Positions 9,073 to 16,830 of a stretch of 64,000 nt of DNA are shown in pieces; positions within the stretch are counted from its first letter, which is position 1, and each line of letters begins with the position of its first letter. The notes beneath the pieces were generated by a model. The model did no database searches and had not been told where the DNA came from. It worked only from the letters and a program-made list of their open reading frames with translations. Location of the stretch: positions 62,001 through 126,000 of the forward strand of contig CAZFVR010000003.1 of NCBI GenBank assembly GCA_964522215.1, in the 5' to 3' direction. Position numbers and translations under genes: made by a program. Origin of the DNA: CAG-390 sp964522215. Its GTDB lineage: Bacteria > Bacillota > Clostridia > Oscillospirales > CAG-272.

Positions 9073-9074
9073 AT
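9061..9074. promoter_or_regulatory. Perfect palindrome over the deoC -10 box, possible operator
   Basis: ATATGATATCATAT is a 14-bp perfect palindrome that overlaps the deoC -10. A repressor bound here would block RNA polymerase. deoC is often under deoxynucleoside-responsive control in Firmicutes, but no regulator gene is nearby, so the operator role is inference. Confidence 0.4.
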
Positions 9075-9122
9075 ATACAGTAATTTTCCCAAAGAGACAA
9101 AAGATAATGAAAGGAAACTGAA

Positions 9123-9794
9123 ATGGATAAATACGAAATTTTAAAATATGCAGACCACACGCTCCTTTCCCCCAAGGCCACGGAGGCAGAGATACGCGCG
9201 ATCTGCGATGATGGGCTGAAGTATCATACAGCATCGGTGTGCATTCCCGCATCATATGTCAAATTTGCACACGACTACACCGAGGGGCTCCTCAACATCT
9301 GCACTGTGATCGGCTTCCCGCTCGGTTATGACACCACGGCCGCAAAATGCTTTGAGGCCGAAGATGCCATACGCAACGGCGCAAATGAAATAGACATGGT
9401 TATTAACCTCGGATGGCTCACAGATGGTAAATTTGATGCGGTCGAGGATGAGATCCGCGCGGTCAAGGCCGCCTGCGGCGACCATATCCTTAAGGTCATA
9501 ATCGAGACCTGCCTGCTGGATGACGAACAAAAACGCCGCATGTGCCGGATCGTTGGCGCGGCGGGCGCGGATTATATTAAGACCTCAACAGGTTTTTCCA
9601 CCGGCGGCGCAACACGTGAGGATATTGCACTGTTTGCCGAGAATATTCCCGCAGGGCTTAAGATAAAGGCCGCGGGCGGCATACGCTCCTTTGCCGATGC
9701 CGAGGACTTTATTGCCCTTGGCGCCGAGCGACTTGGCACGAGCTCACTCGTAAAGCTGATCAAAAAAGAAGAGGCAGCGGCGGCCGCAAAATAA
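9123..9794 (+). CDS. deoC: Deoxyribose-phosphate aldolase
   Basis: Class I aldolase that splits 2-deoxyribose 5-phosphate into acetaldehyde and glyceraldehyde 3-phosphate in deoxynucleoside catabolism. The Schiff-base lysine is K153 in [15 protein letters not shown]. The second active-site lysine (KIKAAGGIR) and the proton-relay Asp near residue 90 ([11 protein letters not shown]) are also present. Length (223 aa) is standard. AAAGGAAA just upstream supports ATG 9123. It is a single-gene unit between its own promoter and a strong terminator; no deoB, pdp or nucleoside transporter is adjacent. Confidence 0.97.
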   Translation: MDKYEILKYADHTLLSPKATEAEIRAICDDGLKYHTASVCIPASYVKFAHDYTEGLLNICTVIGFPLGYDTTAAKCFEAEDAIRNGANEIDMVINLGWLTDGKFDAVEDEIRAVKAACGDHILKVIIETCLLDDEQKRRMCRIVGAAGADYIKTSTGFSTGGATREDIALFAENIPAGLKIKAAGGIRSFADAEDFIALGAERLGTSSLVKLIKKEEAAAAAK

Positions 9795-9817
9795 TGCCGT
9801 CATATGCCGCATAACTA

Positions 9818-9860
9818 AAAACCATCGGCTGTAACGCCCCGCGTTACAGCCGATGGTTTT
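9818..9860. terminator. Two-way terminator, deoC and the decarboxylase-like operon
   Basis: Perfect 20-bp arms, beginning AAAACCATCGGCTGTAACGC, with a 3-nt loop (CCC). A-tract on the left and T-tract on the right give terminators in both directions between converging genes. Confidence 0.92.
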
Positions 9861-9867
9861 GAATTAA

Positions 9868-11109
9868 TTAAATTATATGTATACCGCAAGACGGTACCGA
9901 ATTAAGCTCGTCAATACCATACCTTTCGCATTTGCGGTGCTCAAAAAAAGCAACAGCGGCATCACCCGCCATCGCATAGGTGAGGATATCCTCCGCCTGC
10001 TCAAGATACGGTGCGATCTCGGTACGCAGTGTGTCAAGCTCCGGCTCTAAAAGATCCGCCGGGCGCGTGAGCACCATTGATGCATTGCCGCCCAGGGCCG
10101 ACATAACATCGGGAGATGGCGGCATGGGCAGTCTACCGTAAAGCCCGCTGACGAGCGCACGGTAGCCGGCCGAAAGCTCGGGGGTGGCGGCAGCCCCATT
10201 ACTGTGGTAAAGCGCCGCGGCGCGCTCAATTATAAGCTCGTCAAGCGGCGCGGCCATAGTTGGCCAGCCCGCCTCACGCCTTGCACGCTCAATATAATCA
10301 TCGGGTGGAATAGAATGCCCATCAGTGGGGGTGGCTTTGTTTGCGAGCGGTAACGCCTTTTTGATCTCGTCCCATGCGCCGCCGAGCAACTCGCGGCCGA
10401 TCGGGGCAGGAATGCCGCAAAGATCGATATCAACTCCCGCCACACGATCGTTGGCAAGTATATCACGCGGCGATAGACACTGCATGTCACCTGCACCGAT
10501 CACAAGAGGGATCGATATCGCGCCGCCGACCACCGAGGTGAGTTCACTAAGCGTTTGGGTGTCAAGCTTTTGCTCCGGGTCGAGGATACAAACACGATCC
10601 GCACCAGCTCCCTCAAGTAGTGAGGCATAGCCGGCAAAAAAAGCAGCGCTGCAAGCGGGCCCCGTGGTGTACACCATTGCAGCCTCAAGGTCAAGATCAT
10701 ACTTTTTTGCGGCTCTCATCACCGTTTCGATATTGCGCGGATCGTTTAACGCATCGTAAACGCGGATGGCGCCAATACCGTTCTCCGCCGTGCGCGCCAC
10801 CAGATATTCAACAACATCATCGGCATAGATCCCACGTCCCAGCAGTGATTGACCACGCAAAGTAAGGCGCAGACGTGTGTTTTTGACACCATCACGCAAC
10901 GCACGCAGTTGCTCCCAAGGATCGATGGCCGAGCGCTCGGTAAGCGACTCACCAAGGAAGCTGTCAGCTCCCCAAAGCTCTGCCGCACAAAGTCCCGCAC
11001 TATCGATCGCAGCGAGGAGTGATGAAAGCTTTTCTCGGTCAAGTCCACGCAAAAGATTTGGTGGGACAACGGCGCAGATGCGCTTTTGCGCGCATGGTGC
11101 AACATTCAT
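9868..11109 (-). CDS. OadA-like carboxyltransferase-domain protein lacking metal ligands (probable pseudoenzyme)
   Basis: Homologous over its length to the carboxyltransferase (CT) subunit of oxaloacetate decarboxylase, pyruvate carboxylase and transcarboxylase 5S. Recognisable blocks are AELWGAD (residues 43-49), TLRGQSLLG (83-91), RVYDALNDPRN (116-126) and EDILTYAMAGDAAVAFFE near the end. Active family members bind a divalent metal through Asp of RDxxQS, a carbamylated Lys in (I/L)KDM and two His in LHxH. Here these places read VVPPNLL, CILDPEQ (L176) and PLVIGAG, so all four ligands are absent. The C-terminal biotinyl domain found in many OadA proteins is also missing. The frame is intact for 413 codons, so it is unlikely to be a decaying pseudogene. 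Its start overlaps the upstream stop by 4 bp (ATGA). Confidence 0.8.
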   Translation of the reverse strand: MNVAPCAQKRICAVVPPNLLRGLDREKLSSLLAAIDSAGLCAAELWGADSFLGESLTERSAIDPWEQLRALRDGVKNTRLRLTLRGQSLLGRGIYADDVVEYLVARTAENGIGAIRVYDALNDPRNIETVMRAAKKYDLDLEAAMVYTTGPACSAAFFAGYASLLEGAGADRVCILDPEQKLDTQTLSELTSVVGGAISIPLVIGAGDMQCLSPRDILANDRVAGVDIDLCGIPAPIGRELLGGAWDEIKKALPLANKATPTDGHSIPPDDYIERARREAGWPTMAAPLDELIIERAAALYHSNGAAATPELSAGYRALVSGLYGRLPMPPSPDVMSALGGNASMVLTRPADLLEPELDTLRTEIAPYLEQAEDILTYAMAGDAAVAFFEHRKCERYGIDELNSVPSCGIHII

Positions 11110-11294
11110 CTTTTCAGACCCGCATCCGTCACTGACGGCTTATCGACAGTTCGCGGCAGGTCGGCGAAAGCGGCGTTAGGTGCATTCTCATTATCGCACA
11201 CGTCCTCCGCGGGCAGTTCCTCAACCTCAACGATATAGTCCCGCCCCTCTACCTTTACCTTAAATCTTCTTTTCTTTGTATTATTCTCGCTCAT
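11106..11294 (-). CDS. Small protein like the N-terminus of a biotin carboxyl carrier, biotin domain absent
   Basis: 62 aa. The stretch KRRFKVKVEGRDYIVEVEEL matches the first strand pair of decarboxylase/transcarboxylase biotin carrier proteins. In those proteins a Pro/Ala-rich linker and the biotinyl domain with AMKM follow. Here there are about 30 further residues (ending VTDAGLKR) and the frame stops, so there is no lysine to carry biotin. ATG 11294 is chosen because GGAG sits 6 nt upstream; longer in-frame starts at 11300, 11327 and 11336 exist. It overlaps the OadA-like gene by 4 bp and follows oadG by 29 bp, the place a carrier gene usually holds. Function unknown; it may still serve as a structural part of the complex. 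Confidence 0.6.
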   Translation of the reverse strand: MSENNTKKRRFKVKVEGRDYIVEVEELPAEDVCDNENAPNAAFADLPRTVDKPSVTDAGLKR

Positions 11295-11323
11295 TTTCAT
11301 CTCCGTATCTGCCCGGGCGACTA

Positions 11324-11716
11324 TCATCTGTTCCACGGATGAGCGCCGCCGGAGCGCTTAAATGCAACCACTCTGAATTTAGGCACAGTTTTTTTCTCTG
11401 TCTCAGCCTCGGCATTTATATACGCCGTTACGGCCGCTGTTACTGCGGCAACCAAACGCGCCTCCTCGGCTCGTCTTAACGCCTCGGCGAACATGGCCTC
11501 CCGGCGCTCGCGTTCAAGCTCCGCCGCGATGCGTGCTCTTTCTTTTTCTGCCGCCGCTTCCGCCAAGCGCCGTTCGGCTTCAAGGCGTTCTGCCGCCGCG
11601 CGTTCGGCTTTTTTCTTTTTATTTAAAAACATGAGTAATATGACAGCTACCGATACAACTACCGCCACTACGATGGCAGCAATGATGATAGGCCGCAGAT
11701 CCATTCCGGCGTTCAT
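11324..11716 (-). CDS. OadG-like sodium-pump decarboxylase gamma subunit
   Basis: Small membrane subunit that in sodium-pump decarboxylases ties the carboxyltransferase to the membrane part. Residues 8-30 form one hydrophobic helix (PIIIAAIVVAVVVSVAVILL), then a charged Ala/Glu/Arg-rich coiled coil runs to about residue 90. The tail has VAAVTAAVTAYIN and a closing FRVVAFKR...HPWNR, both typical of OadG_gamma proteins. 130 aa is within the family range. It overlaps the upstream carboxyltransferase gene by 4 bp. The membrane pump subunit OadB, usually in the same operon, is not present in this window. Confidence 0.78.
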   Translation of the reverse strand: MNAGMDLRPIIIAAIVVAVVVSVAVILLMFLNKKKKAERAAAERLEAERRLAEAAAEKERARIAAELERERREAMFAEALRRAEEARLVAAVTAAVTAYINAEAETEKKTVPKFRVVAFKRSGGAHPWNR

Positions 11717-13245
11717 CGTTGTCTGCGCCCCTCTCTGCCACCCGGCCGCGTGTGCACACGCGACTTTGCTGCCAGCATCATGACAGCCGAGGTTATCCTT
11801 GCGCGCAGCTCCTGCGGCTCGATAATATCATCGATCTGCCCGCGCATGGCGGCATCTGCAGGGGATGCAAGCTCGCTTTGCCACTTTGCCTCAAGCTCCT
11901 CGCGGCTCACCGTAACATCATTGGCGCAGATGCGGTCATTCCAAACAAATGCCACAGACGCCTCCGGCGACATCGGGCTGATGCACGCCTCAGGGAGCGC
12001 CAAAGCAATATCGCCGCCAACCGACCGTGATGCCATAAGCGTAAAACCAATACCATAGGCATGACCGAGTATCACGCTGATCTTTGCATTTTCGGATACT
12101 GCCATTGCGCGGTACAGCTCGGATAGCGCCTCGGCATATGCCGCCGCATCAGGTTCTTCCCTGTCCGCGCCATCGCTGGCAACAAGTGTGATCAGCGGTA
12201 TACCAAAGCTATCGCAAAAGCATATTATATGCGCCAGTCTTCGGCAAACATCACGGGTGATAACACCGCCGCGGACTGTCGGCTCGTTTGCCGCAAGACA
12301 ACACACAACGCCACCGATATATGCCAGCCCTACCGAAAGCTCCGGTGTGTTGCCGCCAAGGAATATCACATTATCATCATCAGACAGTGCGGTTATAAGA
12401 CGTCTGCCGCTCGGCATGCCGGTACCGTCCTTTTGCGCGACCTGTCCCAATGCATATAACAGCTCCGGCGGCAGCGGGCGATCGAGCACCTGCATGTCGG
12501 ATACGCGAGAGCCCTCGTTGCAGTTGGACGGCAGATATGAAAGCAGCTCGCGGGTGCGTAGATAAAGCTCATCCTCGTCATCCACAACTATATCGCAGAT
12601 ATCCTCCAGTGGGTCGACTGCAGGCTTCGCGTCGCCCCCTATAAACGGAGGGACAACATAAAATTCACCCTGCCCTCTCACGGCCAGTTTTATATCAAAG
12701 GATGCGGCAAGCGTTGCCATGCCACCGCCGCATATACCCGGAACGAGAGCAACGGTCGGCAGAATACCGCGGGCGGCCTCAAACTGCCGCATGACCTCAC
12801 CATATGCTGCCAGTACACGCGAGCCCTCATAGATCGATGCACCGTGTGAATCAAATATTCCCACTATCGGTGCACCGTTGCGAATTGCAAGGCGTATAAG
12901 CTCTGTTATCTTGCCCGCCGCCACGCTGTCAAACGCTCCGCACATGCGGGCATTATCCTGCACAAAGGCGTAAACAAGTCTGCCCCCAACCGCTCCGTAG
13001 CCTGTTATAACGGATGAAAAGACCGCGCCCGGTTCATCCTCGACATCACTGCGTGCTATGTACGCGCCTGTTTCCGCGAATGTGCCCATATCAAACAAAG
13101 CCGTGATACGCGCGCGAGCGTTATATCCGCCATTCGCTTCTTTTATTGAGCTAATGTCGATATTTTTCAGCATTTCGCTGAGCTTGCTTGCGGCAATCGC
13201 CCCAAGCACACTTTTTTTGCGCTCACTGCGATCGGTATTTTCCAT
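11713..13245 (-). CDS. MmdA/PccB-like carboxyltransferase, divergent
   Basis: Crotonase-fold carboxyltransferase of the acyl-CoA carboxylase beta/methylmalonyl-CoA decarboxylase alpha type. Blocks that align: ARITALFDMGTFAETG (45-60), PGICGGGMATLAASFD (169-184), CFCDSFGIPLITL (342-354), HAYGIGFTLMASRSVGGD (395-412), and RGQIDDIIEP near the end. Departures from active enzymes: KAYGG(S/A)Y is HAYGIGF, VPGFLPG is ASDGADRE, and the GGAxxHxxxSG loop that follows the first oxyanion region is not recognisable. The substrate, if any, cannot be predicted. It is the first gene of a tightly packed operon with OadG-like, carrier-like and OadA-like genes. GGAACGGA upstream supports ATG 13245. No clear -35/-10 was found. 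Confidence 0.8.
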   Translation of the reverse strand: MENTDRSERKKSVLGAIAASKLSEMLKNIDISSIKEANGGYNARARITALFDMGTFAETGAYIARSDVEDEPGAVFSSVITGYGAVGGRLVYAFVQDNARMCGAFDSVAAGKITELIRLAIRNGAPIVGIFDSHGASIYEGSRVLAAYGEVMRQFEAARGILPTVALVPGICGGGMATLAASFDIKLAVRGQGEFYVVPPFIGGDAKPAVDPLEDICDIVVDDEDELYLRTRELLSYLPSNCNEGSRVSDMQVLDRPLPPELLYALGQVAQKDGTGMPSGRRLITALSDDDNVIFLGGNTPELSVGLAYIGGVVCCLAANEPTVRGGVITRDVCRRLAHIICFCDSFGIPLITLVASDGADREEPDAAAYAEALSELYRAMAVSENAKISVILGHAYGIGFTLMASRSVGGDIALALPEACISPMSPEASVAFVWNDRICANDVTVSREELEAKWQSELASPADAAMRGQIDDIIEPQELRARITSAVMMLAAKSRVHTRPGGREGRRQR

Positions 13246-13499
13246 AGTAGATCCGTTCCGCCACCACTCGGGCGGCTGTTTTTTCTTGATAGATGTTTAT
13301 TTACAAGACCGTATAACTGATTATTATTGTAACGACGATCCTTCCGACCTCGCTGTGCTCGGCCACCGACCTTTACACAAGAGAGGCGTGGGGATAGTGC
13401 TAGCATTGCATGAGAACATAAAACAACAGCAGAAATTTAATAATAATCCAATTTCTATATTTCTTTAAAATAAAGACCGAACTCTTGCCAAGCTGCTTA
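13246..13499. other. Intergenic region upstream of the decarboxylase-like operon
   Basis: 254 bp with no convincing gene. A small inverted repeat (CCGCC...GGCGG) lies at about 13260-13278, just upstream of the operon's ribosome binding site. I could not place a confident promoter, although the operon must start here. Confidence 0.4.
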
Positions 13500-14669
13500 T
13501 TATTTCAGTGCCTTTGTAAAGGCCTCGATGCGGCACAGTGCCTCGTCAATATGCTTGACGGAATAGGCATAGGAGATCCTGGCAAAGCCCTCGCCCGAAC
13601 GGCCAAATGCCGTACCGGGAACTATTGCACATTTATGCTCGTAAAGCAGGCGGTTACAAAATTCATCGCTTGAGAGCCCGAATTTACCTATCTCGGGATA
13701 GATATAAAACGCTCCCTCCGGCTCAAATGACTCGATACCGATATCGGCGAGCCCGCGGTGGATGTATCTGCGCCGCTGATCATACTGCTCTGCCATATAT
13801 TCAATGTCCGCATCCCCATTCTTCATAGCCTCAATGGCCGCCAGCTGACTTGTTGTCGGTGCGCACATGATGGCATATTGGTGAAGCTTTAGTATCTGAT
13901 CTGCTATCGGTTGCGGTGCGCACACATAACCCAAACGCCAGCCTGTCATGGCGTAAGCCTTGGAAAAACCGGAGGCCAGCACCGTGCGCTCGCGCATCCC
14001 GGGGATGGAAGCGATGGATGTATGCCTAAAGCCAAAGGTCAGCTCGGCATATATCTCGTCCGAAAGTATTGCCATGTTAGTTGGTCTTATGACCTCGGCA
14101 ATACGCTCAAGATCCTCACGCGTCATGACCGCTCCCGTCGGGTTGTTGGGATATGCAAGCACCAAAAGCTTTGTGCGCGGGGTGATTGCCGCCGCAAGCT
14201 TTTCGGGTGTAAGTTTAAATTTATCGGCGGCGCAGGTATCAACTATAACAGGCACACCGCCCGCCATCCTTACCAGCGGCTCATAGCACACAAAGCAGGG
14301 CTCGGGTATTATGACCTCATCCCCGGGTTCAACAAGTGCGCGAATGGTCATATCTATCGCTTCACTGCCGCCAACGGTAACTATCATCTCACCGCGCGGC
14401 TCGTATTCAAGCCCGAAACGGCGGGAAAGATATGCAGCTATCTCACGGCGAAGCTCGATAGTTCCCGCGTTTGATGTATAATATGTTTTGCCTTTTTCAA
14501 GGCTTTGTATTCCCGCCTCGCGAATGTGCCAAGGAGTAACAAAGTCAGGCTGACCAACGGTGAGGGAGACCACATCATCCATCTCCTCAAGCAGGTCAAA
14601 AAATTTACGTATTCCAGATTTTTTCAGGGAGCGTACAGTTGGCGAGAGTAATTTATCGTAATCAAACAT
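13500..14669 (-). CDS. PLP-dependent aminotransferase, class I/II
   Basis: Fold-type I aminotransferase of the aspartate aminotransferase Igamma/PatA group. The PLP lysine is K237 in SGFSKAYAMTGWRLGY; NNPTG and SDEIYAEL, which hold the cofactor, and the carboxylate-binding Arg in ARISYAYS near the C-terminus are present. It swaps the amino group between an amino acid and 2-oxoglutarate; the exact substrate cannot be read from sequence. ATG 14669 shares one base with the stop of the Lrp gene (TAATG), with AGAGAGGG upstream; a TTG 9 bp earlier is less likely. The tight coupling to an Lrp-type regulator suggests amino-acid control of its expression. Confidence 0.93.
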   Translation of the reverse strand: MFDYDKLLSPTVRSLKKSGIRKFFDLLEEMDDVVSLTVGQPDFVTPWHIREAGIQSLEKGKTYYTSNAGTIELRREIAAYLSRRFGLEYEPRGEMIVTVGGSEAIDMTIRALVEPGDEVIIPEPCFVCYEPLVRMAGGVPVIVDTCAADKFKLTPEKLAAAITPRTKLLVLAYPNNPTGAVMTREDLERIAEVIRPTNMAILSDEIYAELTFGFRHTSIASIPGMRERTVLASGFSKAYAMTGWRLGYVCAPQPIADQILKLHQYAIMCAPTTSQLAAIEAMKNGDADIEYMAEQYDQRRRYIHRGLADIGIESFEPEGAFYIYPEIGKFGLSSDEFCNRLLYEHKCAIVPGTAFGRSGEGFARISYAYSVKHIDEALCRIEAFTKALK

Positions 14670-15145
14670 TAGTTGCAATTCCCTCTCTCGTCCTGCTCCT
14701 GCAGGCCGTACACAACACCTTTATCCTTGTATTTTTTAAGGACGAAATGCGTTGCTGTAGACATAACATATTCAATTGGCGCAAGCTTTTGCGCCACAAA
14801 GAACGCAACCTCGCGCATCGTCTTGCCCTCGATTATAAGTGCAAGATCAAAGCCGCCGGACATAAGATAAACGCTCTTTACCTCGGGGTAGCTGTATATC
14901 TTTTCCGCCGCCTTATCAAAGCCGAGGTCGCGCATTGGGGTTATCTTGACCTCTATAAATGCGGTCACATATTCGCGGTCGGTCTTATCCCAGTCAACAA
15001 GCGCCTGATAGCCGAGTATCGTGCCGTCCGCCTCGTAGCCCTCTATTGCGGCCTTTATATCACCCGTCTCCTTGCCAAGCATCACTGCCAGCTGTTCGGG
15101 AGTAAGCTTTGCATCGTTTTCAAGCAATGTAAGGATCTTATCCAT
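14669..15145 (-). CDS. Lrp/AsnC family regulator
   Basis: N-terminal winged helix (KILTLLENDAKLTPEQLAVMLG, then IKAAIEGYEADGTILGY) followed by an AsnC-type ligand-binding beta-alpha-beta domain (YVTAFIEVKITP, EVKSVYLMSGGFDLALIIEG). Such proteins form octamers and sense amino acids. ATG 15145 is favoured by AAGGTG 8 nt upstream; a GTG at 15154 would add three residues. It lies between the MutS-like gene and the aminotransferase on the same strand and probably controls the aminotransferase or the whole operon. Confidence 0.88.
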   Translation of the reverse strand: MDKILTLLENDAKLTPEQLAVMLGKETGDIKAAIEGYEADGTILGYQALVDWDKTDREYVTAFIEVKITPMRDLGFDKAAEKIYSYPEVKSVYLMSGGFDLALIIEGKTMREVAFFVAQKLAPIEYVMSTATHFVLKKYKDKGVVYGLQEQDERGNCN

Positions 15146-15180
15146 TTTTGTCACCTTCGTTTTTATAAAATTTTTTTTGT

Positions 15181-16791
15181 TTATTTGTTTGAGCGGCCCT
15201 TAACCTTTTTTTCGATCGAATCAAAGGAGAGGCCGTATTTTTCGGCAATATCGCGTGCGTAGCTCTTACCATCCGGCTTGGCTCTTGTTATCTTAAAGGA
15301 GCGCTGCCCCTCCTCAATGCCCGCAACAAGGGTATCTATCTTCGCTCCGCTCGGGCTTGTGCGGTCGTTTATATCATCGATCATACCGGCAAGCTCATGC
15401 AGGTGAGTGGAAAAGAGCACGCGACAACCGATAAGCGAGAAGCCGGCCAAAACCTCGGCCGCGATATACGATGCCTCAAACGCACCGGTTGAGGAGAGCG
15501 ATTCATCCAAAAGTACCAATGAGCGACTGCTGACCGAGTCAATTATCGAGTCAAGCCTTGCGCATTCCTCACCGAGCCTGCCCTTGTCTATCGTATCATC
15601 TGCACCAGTGGGAAAATGCGTGAATATGGCATCGACCGGCGACACCACTGCGCGTTGAGCCGGAAAGAACATGCCCAGCTGCAGCATGGCCTGCGATATG
15701 CCGAGTGCGCAGGTGATGACGGATTTACCTCCTCGGTTAGGACCGGAAAGAACATATATCGTCGCGTTATCGTCAAATATGAGGTCGTTTGGAACCACAT
15801 CCCCCTCTATCTTCAGGGCAACGGCGGGGTTGTAGAGTCCCCACGCGCTGTATGCGCGTTCGTCGGCCGGTGCGATCGTCGGCAGGCAGAGCGGACACCC
15901 CTTTGCGCGCAGGCGCGCAAGCATCCTTGTTCCCTTTACCAAGAACTCTATCTCAGGCATCAGATCCAAAAGGAAATCGGTATTTTCCAAAACATATTGC
16001 TGAACGATCTTCTTCCATGATCTGAGCGAGGAGCTGTAAACATCGTTAATGGCGGTATTAAAGGCGATGGAGAGTGCGGTCTTTTGGTTTTCGGTTTGAT
16101 TTTTATTAAACGGAACGAGCTTTGCAATGCAGGTATATTCATCATCGCGGAAATTTAGGCGAAGTATCTTTTCTATAACATCACCCGAACGGAATTGCTC
16201 CGGGTTGATGGAAAGCACTCCCGCCTCGCGAGGGCGCAGTTGAGCATCAAGATTCACACCGACGGTAACGCTCTTTATCTCTCTTACACGCTTTGTAAGC
16301 TCACAGAGCTTTTCGTTGAGCTCGCTGTAATAGTCGCTCTCCGCAAGCTCGTTTATACGGTCGCAGAGCGTGCGGAAGGCGCGACTGCGCAGCTTGTCGG
16401 ATGCGGCGTTAAGCCCGTCATTGAGGGTATCAACGCTTGATATATAAAGCTCTATCTCGGTTATGCTGGCAAGATAATCGGTCGTGTCTCCGTTATCCGA
16501 TTCAAGACGGCGAAGCTCCAGTATATCCCCAAGTATCGGCATTACGGAGTTCAGCGTATCGATAAGCTCGGGGTTATCAAGCAGGTCCGAAAAAGTCTCG
16601 TTACGGTATGCAATGACATCCGGATCGGAGGTAAAAAAGTCGGAAAGTGAGCCGTTTTTAAGCTCCAGGATATCGCCAAGCCCCAGCTCCCCAACTACGT
16701 ATGGGCTGATATCGGGACGATCCTCCGAGCGAAGGTGACGCTCCTTTGATTCCTCGCCGGGATATATGAGAGAAAAATTTTTAAGATCCAT
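15181..16791 (-). CDS. MutS-family ATPase without mismatch-recognition domain
   Basis: The last 230 residues are a MutS-type ABC ATPase: Walker A GPNRGGKS near residue 350 (usual GPNMGGKS), the linker TGADDTIDKGRLGEE, Walker B LVLLDESLSSTG and the H-loop FSTHLHEL. The first 300 residues are helical and resemble the MutS core/lever domains; there is no N-terminal FxE mismatch-binding domain and no C-terminal Smr domain. It is therefore not MutS1 or MutS2 but one of the shorter MutS-like proteins of unclear role, perhaps acting on branched DNA or stalled ribosomes. It is in one operon with a Xer recombinase (39 bp gap) and an Lrp regulator. 536 aa; no good ribosome binding site before ATG 16791. 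Confidence 0.85.
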   Translation of the reverse strand: MDLKNFSLIYPGEESKERHLRSEDRPDISPYVVGELGLGDILELKNGSLSDFFTSDPDVIAYRNETFSDLLDNPELIDTLNSVMPILGDILELRRLESDNGDTTDYLASITEIELYISSVDTLNDGLNAASDKLRSRAFRTLCDRINELAESDYYSELNEKLCELTKRVREIKSVTVGVNLDAQLRPREAGVLSINPEQFRSGDVIEKILRLNFRDDEYTCIAKLVPFNKNQTENQKTALSIAFNTAINDVYSSSLRSWKKIVQQYVLENTDFLLDLMPEIEFLVKGTRMLARLRAKGCPLCLPTIAPADERAYSAWGLYNPAVALKIEGDVVPNDLIFDDNATIYVLSGPNRGGKSVITCALGISQAMLQLGMFFPAQRAVVSPVDAIFTHFPTGADDTIDKGRLGEECARLDSIIDSVSSRSLVLLDESLSSTGAFEASYIAAEVLAGFSLIGCRVLFSTHLHELAGMIDDINDRTSPSGAKIDTLVAGIEEGQRSFKITRAKPDGKSYARDIAEKYGLSFDSIEKKVKGRSNK

Positions 16792-16830
16792 TTTTGTTTC
16801 TATACCTTTGTTTTTTTATCTTTATCTTTT

